In this document: positions 12,901-24,900 of the stretch, in pieces
Layout: every line of letters begins with the position of its first letter
How positions within the stretch are numbered: the stretch's first letter is position 1
Source of the DNA: Okapia johnstoni
Lineage: Eukaryota; Chordata; Mammalia; Artiodactyla; Giraffidae
NCBI GenBank assembly: GCA_024291935.2
Contig: CM044322.1
Span: 24,241,405-24,305,404 of the forward strand
DNA: 64,000 nucleotides
Direction: 5' to 3'
The notes under the pieces: model-generated
Databases searched by the model: none
Told to the model about the DNA's origin: nothing
Seen by the model: the letters and a program-made list of their open reading frames with translations, nothing else
Position numbers and translations under genes: made by a program

Positions 12901-15900
12901 ATACAGTCCATGGAATTCTCCAGGCCAGAATACTGGAGTGGGTAGCCTTTCCCTTCTCCAGGGGATCTTCCAACCCAGAGATCGAACCCAGGTCTCCCAC
13001 ATTGCAGGTGGATTCTTTACCAGCTGAGCCACAAGGGAAGCCCAAGAATACTGGAGTGGGTAGCCTATCCCTTCTCCAGCAGATCTTCCCAATACAGGAA
13101 TCGAACTGGGGTCTCCTGCATTGCAGGTGGATTCTTTACCAACTGAGCTATCAGGGAAGCCCTGATATTTATATAAATTATATCATAGTTATATGAATTA
13201 TAGGAATAATAACTCTTTAATCAACTTGTTGAAACCTATTGGAATTAGGAAAACTCTGTGACAAAGAGTGGTATTTGCTTTACTGTAAGTTTGGTTGTAC
13301 TCTACCTTGTGATCTAGACATGGATATATATGTCATCTGTTTAACTATAATGAGGAAACATGTTCCTTGTTTTCTAGAAAGAGAGCAGTCATAAGAGGGT
13401 TTCAACTGAGCTTTGAAGATCTGATTTCATTTAGGCCATACTAGTGTTTACTTCATGCCAGAAATTTTTGAATTTTCCTTTTGAAATTAATTTCAAATTT
13501 AATTAAATTAAGACTTGTATGGCTGAAAGTAACAAAACCCTATCTGAACTAGTTTAAGCAAGAGGGGATCTTACTAACAATATATGCAGTGGTATACAAG
13601 AAGAAAAGGGCAGCAGGGAATGAGATAGATAGCATCACCCACTCAATGGACATGAATCTGAGCCAACTCTGGAAGACAGTGAAGGCAGGAAAGCCTGGCA
13701 TGTTGCAGTCCATGGGGTCACAAAGAGTGAGACATGACTTAGCGACTGAACAACAGACTCTAAGAAACAGTTGACAGACTAACCCTGAACAAGACGGGAA
13801 TCAGGCCAGCTCTGGAATGTCAGTGGTCGGAATTTGTGGACTCTTCCTTTAGCACATGGCTATGATGACCCAGTTCTCACTCTCAGGCTCTTTGTCCTTT
13901 AGTTCAAATTCTTGAGAGAGAAATCCAGCTAGCTTAGCTTGAATCAAACGTCCAGCTTTGGGGAGAACAAATGTGACTGTGAGAAGGGGGAAACCTAATG
14001 GGCAGGGCCGTTGAAGGTAATCTGGGGAGTAGAGGGTGGAAGGTGAGGGATGGGCTTGGACTGGGAAGAAGGTATCTAAGGGGTGTTGATTACAATCTGC
14101 ATCCTCTTCAGTTTTTTAAAATATCCAAGTTTAAAATTCAAATTTGGTTCTTTATAGGTAATGCTCTCACAAGTATAATTAACTGACCATCCTGCAGTGA
14201 ATGGGGGAGGAATGGGAAAAACAATGGGTAGGAACTCCATAAATTAATGATTTCCATACACCCGAGATGAATCTATAACCAGGGCACAAGCTTCCTCCAC
14301 TCCTTAGCCTGACATGCCTAAGCAAAGCTGTCAGATACTCTTCACCCCCTTTCAGACATGACTCACTCTTTTAAAAAAATGTTTATTTATTTTTGGTGGT
14401 GCTGGGTCTTCATTGCTGTGTGGATATTCTCTAGGTGCGGAGAGCAGGGGCTACTCTTCATTGCAGTGCTGGGACTTCTCATTGCAGTGGCTTCTCTCAT
14501 TGCGGAGCACAGGCTTCAGTAGCTGCTGCACGCGGGCTTGGTAGTTGCAGCTCTCCAGCTCTAAAATGGCTCACTCATTAAGTGGCCCTTTTCCTTAATA
14601 TGTTGGTTATTGGTAGCCACTTAAATCAGATTTCACTGGGGTAAAGAAAAATGTGGTGAATTGGGAGCACACGAGCATTATTCTCATTAGGGTTAGCCCA
14701 GGGAATGCATGGAAAAATCCATATAGTAAACAAAAGAAACACCCCCTCATTATAGATGTTAATTTCAATCTTGGTCTCCATCACAGCAGCAATAGTTAAT
14801 TTTCACTACTTCCTCCTTTCATCCTTCAACTGTTGTGGTTAATTTAAAAAGTAATAGTATACAAGGATAAGCGTAAAGACAACAATTGAAAAAGATAAAG
14901 ATCTGAATAATACATAAGCTGGATAATTGGCGTTAGGTCAGCTTTAAAAAAAAATATTGTGAAGTCATCCACGTTTACTTCAACACTGTAAAATAATTCA
15001 GAAGTAAAAAGTGATATTCTTTCACTCCCCACCCTACACTAAGCGATAACTACTATGAATTATTTAAAAATATGTTTCCTACACATCTTTGTAAAATGCA
15101 AACGTGTCACCATAAGTCTCCTGTTAGAAACCCTTCAGTGGCTACCCCCTGGTTTTGGGAAAAGCTCAAACTTAAAAAAAAAAAATTATTTGTTTGGATG
15201 TGTCAGATCTTATGTGGCACACGAGATCCTCATCGCTTCATATGGGCTCTTTCCTTGCAGTGCATAGACTCGATAGCTGTGGCACATGGATTATCCAGTT
15301 GTGGTGCCCAGGCTCCAGAGTGTGTGGGCTTTTAACTGTGCGTGTGAGCCCCTGGGAGACCTGGCTCCACCTGGGCTACATTATGACTTTCCTGGACTCC
15401 AGGCATTTCTGCCTTTTCCTCTGTAAAAAAGCACCAAAAAATTATACTTTGTGATTTTGTTACTATAAAGATGAATATATTAGCATTAGATGCTTTAGTA
15501 TTAAGACATTTTACTCTACCTAAAAATTGTCTTATTTTCTTCTGATTTTAAAAGAAACTAAAACATTGTTGTGAATCCCTGAAAGTACTGTGAACTCTGG
15601 ACACTGTGCCTATTGATGCCTAATGGATAACTCCACCCTGGTCTCCATCCCTCCCTGCCTGAGATGTATTGAATCTTCTGTGTTACCCCACAATGCAGTT
15701 ATTCTATTTGCTAATGGATCTTTGCATAAACTTAATCCTCTGCCCTGAATGGTCTTCAGCTCATGATATCCTGGCTGTCTTGTTACTCTTCATTTAGGTT
15801 TCAGTTTAGCTGTTCCTTCCCTAGACACCCAAGTCAGGGTTCCTGTGGCCTTTCTGCATTTGTTTCCCAGAGCACCCTGCCCCTGTCTCCTTGACTAGAA

Positions 15901-18900
15901 TTATTATACTTTACTGTAGACATTTATCCAATAGCATTTATTAGGTGTTTCTGCCAGTCACTCTGCTAGGTCCTAAGCACAAAGTCTGCAGTTTGCTTGC
16001 TTGTCCCTTTTTTCCCCTAAAAGTTAATGAGGTTTGTCAAAACATTATAACTCATTAACAAATCAAAGAATATAGTTTGTTTTTATGCTACTTTTTAGCT
16101 TTAAAATCTTATTTCTATTTAGAGAAGTAGATTATGAAGATTTGTGTTGATTCTTTTTCTTTCCTTTCCTGTTTCTTTTCTTTCAGGAAAGAGCTAAACT
16201 TGTCTATTTTGACTATGGAGATGTCATTTGTAAAGAAGGTGAAATGCCACAAGGAATCTACTTGATTATTTCAGGAATGGCAATCGTAAGGAACTATTTA
16301 TTCTTTACTAAAAATGTATCTTGAAATTTGTAATTATCACAGAAGGAAAAATTTAGGAACCAAGAAAATTTCAAATTTTTAACATAATTTCTTTTCCAAA
16401 TGAAACCATTTTTGTTTAGAGCTAACACCACAGCTGAGAGATAATTATAACACCCACCATCTAAAAGGTGCTTCCTATCTTACAAAATGCTTCCATAATT
16501 ATTACTTATTCTTCACAACAATCCTGGCAGGAACAGTCTTTTCTGTGATGGTCGTATAAGGAACCCCGTACTTGGAGTGATTGGGTTACTCATCTAAAGG
16601 AAATGAGAGTCAAGGTTGAGGAAATAGACCACAGTGTCACATTCTCCCAGAGGTCAAATAGGGATGAAGAGCATACCATTTTTAACTAATAGGAGGTTTT
16701 TGTTGTCGGTAAGAGTGATAGGGACAAGAATCCTTTAGAAACTGAATACCAGTAGCTGGATCCATGGGTGAGCCCTGGCTATGACCAACATAATGTCTAG
16801 ATCCTATATGACAGTTAAAAGTGACAAACCCTTATTATTAGTGCAAAAAATATACTTGGCTTTATATTCTTAGGATGAGTGTTTCAGACCTTAAAAATAC
16901 CAAAATTAATCATGGAAATAAACTATAATTATAAATGCTAACTTACACATGTATAGCACTTACTAAGTGTCTGGCACTTTTCATTCATTCATTTATTCAT
17001 TCATTCAACAAATATTTACTCCATTACTATCATGCAGTAGGTGCGTTCATTCTAGGCATAGAACTGAGAAAACACAAAAAAGCCCTGTCTTCTTAGAAGT
17101 TAATTTTTTATAGAAGCACAGAAGGAGATGGAACAGTGGACAAAATACCTAAGTTAAATGTGTAGTATGTTAGCAGTGATCAAGAGTTGAAGAGGCTAGT
17201 TGTGACATTTAAAAAGATGATCGAGAATGGCAATATGTTATGACATTTTGTCCTTCTATCAACCTCATGAGAAAACTGATGGACAGAGAAATCAATTCAT
17301 TTGTCTCCCTCCTGTCTTGATGACTACTTCCTTTTCTACTTTGAGGGCTCATGTGATTACATTGGAGCCCACAGGATAATCCAGAATCATCTCTTTAAGT
17401 TTAGCTGATTAGTAACCTTAATTCTATCTGCAGAATCCCTTCACAGCAGACAGAAGTTCATAGATCAATGTTTTCTTGAATAACAAAAAGATAGGAACCT
17501 TGGAAGCCCTTCTTTAAAATTCTGCTTGCCACAGATGTAATCGTCTTTCCCTGGTTTGTAAAAAGCAGAGCCATTCTTCTTTACTGTTAAGTCCCCTACC
17601 TACAGACCTTCAAGTTGCAAACTTTCAAAGATACGAGTATGCCCCTGTATGCCAGCTGTATTACTGTACTTTTCAATATATATATATCTATATACTGTAC
17701 TGTAAGCTTAAAAATGTTTTCTTTTTGTGTTTGTTTTTATGTGTTATTTGTGTGAAAAGTATTATAAACCTGTTACAGTACAGTACTATATAGCCGATTG
17801 TGTTAGTTGGGCACCTAGGTTAACTTTGTTGGGCTTACAAACATGTTGGACTTAAGAACACGCTCTCAGAATGGAACTTGTTTGTATGTAGGGGACTTGT
17901 ACTCAAAAGCCTTTTGGACTTCATTAAAAATTAAATTTAAAAATGTCAGAGTTCTTCGGAAGCATGAGTGCCTCTACAAGTTTGAATGGTGGTACTCATA
18001 AGGAGAGGGTGCAACTTTCACAGCAATTCCTTCAGTGACTTTTTTCCATTTCTTGTGTCTTGGGCAATAGCCTTCCTCTTTGACACTTACAACTAAACTT
18101 TCTGGAAAGTTCTGTAATCCTTCTGGTTAATTCTTGCATCTGCCTCCTGAAATCTGATGACTTTCTTTTACTCCCCACCCATGCCTACCAGTTCTTTTCC
18201 TGAAGTAACTCAACCATCCTGTGTTCATCCTAAAACCTTTTTCTACTAGTGTCTCATGGTAATTATTCTTAACCATCTTAAGGGGGGCAAGATTTCTGCT
18301 GAAATTATGACTTGGCTTGGGGGCATATTCATTCACAATATCTGGTTTATGCATCTATGCAATCAAAAATTTTTTCCACCTGAGGCACTAGCCCATTATG
18401 CTAAGAATATCTAATAGACTTAGAGTGGGTACTTGCATTTAGTGGCAGACTACTATGACTACTTTTGGTGGAATTTTTACATAAGGAAGGTAAATAGGGG
18501 TCATCTGTAAAGCTAAAGATTAGAAACAATCTCAACTTGGAGAGTTGAAATGTGAAAGAAATGATTTTTGGAAGCCCAATTCCTCCTTTATCTCTGAAAG
18601 GATTCATAAAGAATCTTTTCCTTCTATTGTAATAATTGCAAGAAACACTGGGAGCTCCTAGGGTTTGGTCAAGGGCTCTTAATTTTGTATTTCCCTTTGC
18701 ACAATTATTTCCCCATTGCAGTTGGAGAGTTCACCTCCTACCTTTGGAATAGACAGGAGCCTAAAGCCTGACAGAGAGTCCACAACTAGGTTTACAGAGT
18801 ACTGTACCAGTGGGGACATAATTGGAGAGTTGAGCTGTCTACTTAAGCGTGAAATTGAATACACTGCCATCTGTGAAACTATTTTGCAGGTAAGCACCTG

Positions 18901-21900
18901 GTTCTGTCTGTATTGTGGGTTGTTAGTTAATTCTTCCTCAAGTTAGAAAGGAATGCCAGCACTATTCTTTTTTTGGGTTCTATTATCTTAGTCAACCCAA
19001 TCAGCTATTGTGAAGCAGTATACCTGAGAAAGGCCAATTTGATGTCTCACATCCACTATGGTGTCTAGAGGGAGATTTTTTTTTTAAACAGTTAAGTTTA
19101 TTTATTTTTAATTGAAGGATAATTGCTTTACAGTATTGTATTGGTATCTGCCAAACATCAACATGAATCAGCCATAGGTATACCTATGTCCCCTCCCTCT
19201 TGAACTGGAGGGAGATATTTTAACCAAAGAGTCTTTGTCACTTTTTTTAATTAGAGGAGAAAATATTTAACTTCTGATGTTCTAAAGATAAGCAAAACAC
19301 GTATGTAAGATCCCTGGCATGTTTAGGTGCTCCATAAATGGCTACCATGATGGGAGTAGTATTTTTAAAGAATACTTGCGTTTCAGACCTGTTTCTTCCA
19401 TTTTTCACTTGCTAAGTAAGAATTTTATTTAACAAATAAGTGGTCTGATAGTGGGTTCGCTCAGTTCAGTTCAGTCGCTCAGTCGTGTCCAACTCTTTGT
19501 GACCCCATGAATTGCAGCACGCCAGGCCTCCCTGTCCATCACCAACTCTCGGAGTCTACCCAAACCCATGTCCATCAAGTCAGTGATGCAATCCAACCAT
19601 CTCATACTCTGTCGTCCCCTTCTCCTCCTGCCCCCAATCCTACCCAGCATTAGGGTCTTTTCCAATGAGTCAACTCTTCGCATGAGGTGGCCAAAGTTTT
19701 GGAGTTTCAGCTTCAATATCAGTCCTTCCAATGAACACCCAGGATTGATCTCCTTTAGGATGGATTGACTGGATCTCCTTGCAGTCCAAGGGACTCTCAA
19801 GAGTCTTCTCCAACACCACAGTTCAAAAGCATCAATTCTTTGGCACTCAGCTTTCTTCACCGTCCAACCCTCACATCCATACATGACCACTGGAAAAACC
19901 ATAGCCTTGACTAGACGGACTTTTGTTGGCAAAGTAATGGCTCTGCTTTTAAATATGCTATCTAGGTTGGCCATAACCTTCCTTCCAAGGAGTAAGCATC
20001 TTTTAATTTCATGGCTGCAATCACCATCAGCAGTGATTTTGGAGCCCCCCAAAATAAAGTAAGCCACTGTTTCCACTGTTTCCCCATCTATTTCCCATGA
20101 AGTGATGGGACCAGATGCCATGATCTTAGTTTTCTGAACGTTGAGCTTTAAGCCAACTTTTTCACTCTCCTCTTTCACTTTCATCAAGAGGCTCTTTAGT
20201 TCTTCTTCACTTTCTGCCATAAGGGTGGTGTCATCTGCATATCTGAGGTTATTGATATTTCTCCTGGCAATCTTGATTCCAGCTTGTGTTTCTTCCAGCC
20301 CAGCGTTTCTCATGATGTACTCTGCATATAAGTTAATAGCAAGGAGAGATAAGAAAGCCTTCCTCAGTGATCAATGCAAAGAAATAGAGGAAAACAACAG
20401 ATTGGGAAAGACTAGAGATCTCTTAGAGATACCAAAGGAACATTTCATGCAAAGATAGGCTTGATAAAGGACAGAAATGGTATGGACTTAACAGAAGCAG
20501 ACGATATTAAGAAGAGGTGGCAAGAATACACAGAAGAACTGTACAAAAACGATCTTCATGACCCAGATAATCACGATGGTATGATCACTCACCTAGAGCC
20601 AGACATCCTGCAATGTGAAGTCAAGTGGGCCTTGGAAAGCATCACTACGAACAAAGCTAATGGAGGTGATGGAATTCCAGTTGAGCTATTTCAAATCCTG
20701 AAAGATGATGCTGTGAAAGTGTTGCACTCGATATGCCAGCAAATTTGGAAAACTCAGCAGTGGCCACAGGACTGGAAAAGATCAGTTTTTGTTCCAATCC
20801 CAAAGAAAGGCAATGCCAAAGAATGCTCAAACTACCGCACAATTGCACTCATCTCACATGCTAGTAAAGTAATGCTCAAAATTCTCCAAGCCAGGCTTCA
20901 GCAGTACGTGAACCGTGGACTTACAGATGTTCACGCTGGTTTTAGAAAAGGCAGAGGAACCAGAGATCAAATTGCCAAAATCCGCTGGATCATCGAAAAA
21001 GCAAGAGAGTTCCAGAAAAACATCTATTTCTGCTTTATTGACTATGCCAAAGCCTTTGACTGTGTGGATCACAATAAACTGTGGAAAATTGATAGTGGGC
21101 TAGCTGTGGGCAATTCAAATAGAAATTAGTGAAAGTTCCTAGTTAGAAAGAATTCTCAAGCTTTGGGGACTGTTAGATGCAATGGAGCAAGGTGCACAGT
21201 CTTAGGAGTGTGACAGACAGAAAGGAATGTTGCTTTATCAGTTTCATACCATTTCACTTTTGGAAGAGAATAGAAAGCATGAATGTATTCACAAGGCTGA
21301 ACTGAATTCACTGAAGTTCAGGTAGCTTGAATTCTGAAAGAGTCATGTTCCTTGTTTGGATTGGCACTTTGCTCTGAAAGCAAATACTATGAATGAGCCC
21401 ACATTACCTACTGTGGCAATAAAAATAAATAAGTTTATGTGGCTTAGTTCCATAATCTTGGGCTCATGATTATCCTAGCTATTGATTAATATAAAATTCT
21501 CTGGACTAGTATTAAGTCTGTAGCTTTAATTGGACTGTACATTTTATCATCTTATACTTAAGTAGCAGAGTATCATGATTAATATACTAGAGTTGATAGT
21601 TTTTCTAGGAGGTTAGGTGAAGATAAAACCTACAGGCTCTTTTTAAATTTTTGGCTGTGCTGGGTCTTCATTGCTGCTGAGGGCTTTCTCTAATTGTGGT
21701 GAGTGGGAGCTACTTTTCTTTGCGGTGCATAGGCTTCTCATTGCTGTGGCTTCTCTTATTGCAGAGCACAGGCTCTAGGCACAAGAGCTTCAGTAGTTGC
21801 AGGATTCAGTCTCTCAGTAGTTGTGGTTCATGGGCTTAGTTGCTTTGAGGTACATGGAATCTTCCTGGACCAGGGATTGAACCCGTGTCCCCTGCATTGA

Positions 21901-24900
21901 CAGGTGGATTCTCATCCACTATACCACCAGAGAAGTCCTACAGGCATTTGTTTTTCTGATGATTTCATAATTTAGTTTCAAATCAAGCATACTGTTTGAT
22001 ACCTTGTCATTTCAGGCCTGCTTTATCTCCCTGGAGGATTTATATGAAGGCTTTGATTTCTTCTGGCCATCCCTGGAATATAAAATATGGCTGAAGCTTG
22101 CTCTCAGTATTGCCTATCAGTATTTTGAATCAAGTCTTGTTGATGAGGTAAGTTGCATGATTAAAATATGAATGAAGTTTTATTTCCTGTATTTTTTTTA
22201 CAAAATAAATTTCATATTTTGGAGACAGAGAAAAGAAGGTATGTTTGATCTTTCAAAGTAAGATTTCAGAATCTTTACCACTTTGTTATTCTGAGTTCCT
22301 ATAGGTCATCAGTCCCCTTGTGACAGCTGATTTTTCCCATGCTACCCCCAGTCATCCCTTAAAAATAAGAGAGTGAGCAAATCTTAAATAAGTAGATCTC
22401 CAAGAATCAAGCATAGCATTAATTAGTGAGTTACTGAGCACAAGTTTGGTGTTTATTAGTTTATTCTATCTACCTATGTTATAAATTATTTGCCTTTTCA
22501 AATTTTTATTGAGTTTACCAAGCCTCATCTATGAACTTTCTCTTCAAAAAGTAGTGGTTCAGGTCTATTCTTGGACTGGCACAATTTACAACCTATATTT
22601 GCATTCCATTTAGTAATTTTTTGAGCCCCTACCATGAGTCAGGAACTGGGGAAGTAACAACCTGAAGTTTAAGAACATTCATTGAATTGTGATACTGAAT
22701 ATAAATATTGGGTTAAAAATGAGCATATATCAAGAGTAGAAGACAAACCACAGACTGGGAGAAAATATTTGCAATAGACATATCAGATAAAGAACTATTA
22801 TCCAAAATATACAAGGAGCTTTAAAACTCAACAGTAGAGAAAAAACCCAGCCTGATTAAAAAATGGGCCAAAGATGATAATAGATAACTTCACCAGATAA
22901 GATATATGAATAGCAAATAAATATGGGAAAAGATACTCCACATCATATGTCATCAGGGAAATGCAAATTAAAACAATGTGATACCATTGTTGTTGTTCAG
23001 TTGCCCAGTCGTGTTTGACTGTTACCCCAGGTACTGACTGCAGCTCGCCAGGCCTCCTTGTCTCTCACCATCTCCTGGAGTTTGCCCAAGTTCATGTTCA
23101 TTGCATTGGTGATGCCATTCAACCATCTCATCCTCTGACACCCTGTTCTCCTTCTGCCCTCAATCCTTCCCAGCATCAGGGACTTTTCCAGTGAGTCGCT
23201 TATTTGCATCAGAGTTTGGTCTCCCTGCTGTCCAAGGGACTTTCAGGAGTCTTCTCCAGCACCACAGTTCAAAGGCATCAGTTATTTAGCATTCTGCCTT
23301 CTTTATGGTCCAGCTCTCACAACTGTATGTGACCACTGAGAAGACCATAGCCTTGACTAAATGGACCTTTGTCAGCAGAGTAATGTCTCTGCTTTTCAAC
23401 ACATTGTCTAGGTTTGTCATTGCTTTCCTGCCAAGAAGCAATCATCTTCTGATTTCAAGACTGCAGTCACCATCCACAGTGATTTTGGAATCCAAGAAGG
23501 GGAAATCTGTCCCTGCTTCCACCTTTTCCCCTTCTATTTGCCATGAAGTAATGGGGCCGGATGCCATGATCTTAGTTTTTTTAATATTTAGTCTTAAGCC
23601 AGCTCTTTCACTCTCCTCCCTCACCCTCATCAAGAGGCTCTTTAGTTCCTCTTCGCTTTCTGCCATTACAGTGGTATCATCTGCATATCTGAGGTTGTTG
23701 ATGATTCTCCTGCCTATCTTGATTCCAGCTTGTAACTCATCCAGCCTGGCATTTCTCATGATGTGCTCAGCGTATAGGTTAAGCAAATAGGGTGACAGCA
23801 GACAGCCCTGTTGTATTCCTTTCTCAATCTTGAACCAATCAGTTGTTCCATACTTCTGTTGCTTCTTGACCCACTTACAGCTTTCTCAGGAGACAGGTAA
23901 GATGATCTGGTATTCCCACCTCTTTCAGAGCTTTCCACAGTTTGTCATGATCCACACTGTCAAAGGAAACAGAGAGAAATGTTTTTCTGAAATTCCCTTG
24001 CTTTCTCTATAATCCAGCAAATGTTGGTAATTTGATCTCTAGTTCCTCTTCCTTTTCTAAACCCAGCTTGGACATCTGGAAGTTCTTGGTTCACATAAGG
24101 TTGAAGCCTAGCCTAACATGCAAGATTATAAGCATGACCTTACTGGGCTTCCCTTGTGGCTCAGCTGGTAAAGAATCCGCCTGCAATGCTGGAGGCCTGG
24201 GTTTGATCCCTGGTTGGGAAGATTCCCTGGGTTGGGAAGATCCCCTGGAGAAGGGAAGGGCTACCCACTCCAGTATTACAGCCTGGAGAATTCCATGGAC
24301 TGTATAGTCCATGGAGTCACAAAGAGTCAGACACGACTGAGTGACTTTCACTTCACTTACTAGCATGGGAGATGAGTGCAATTGTCCAATGGTTAGCACA
24401 TTCTTTGATACCCTTCTTGGGGATTGAGTTGAATATTGACCTTTTCTAGTCCTTTGGCCATTGCTGGGTCTTCCAGATTTGCCAACATAATGAATGCAAA
24501 ACCCTGATGGCATCATCCTTTAGGGATTTGAATAGTTCTGCTGGAATTTAATCTCATCCACTAGCTTTATTAACAGCAGTGCTTCTTAAGGCCCACTTGA
24601 CTTCACACTCCAGAATGTCTGGATCTGGGTGACTAACCACATCATTGTAGTAATCTGGTTCATTAAGATCTTTTTTATACAGTTCTTCTGTGTATTCTTT
24701 CCATTTCTTCTTGATCTCTTCTGCTTCTATAGATCCCTACCATTTTTATCATTTATTGTGCCCATCTTTGGGCAGAATGCTCCCTTGATGTTTCCAGTTT
24801 TTCTGAAGAGATCTCTAGTCTTTCCCTTTTTGTTGTTCTCTTCTATCATTAAGCATTGTTTATTAAAGAAGGCCTTCTTGTCTCTTCTAGCTATTTTTTG

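Noticed and set aside
19471..20313. 280-codon open frame with YADD motif as a possible working reverse transcriptase
   Set aside because: It is the 3' half of an inverted, internally deleted BovB. The rest is on the other strand, so it cannot make an intact enzyme.
20461..21129. 222-codon open frame as a separate gene
   Set aside because: It is the inverted 5' part of the same BovB insertion, enclosed by the same target duplication.
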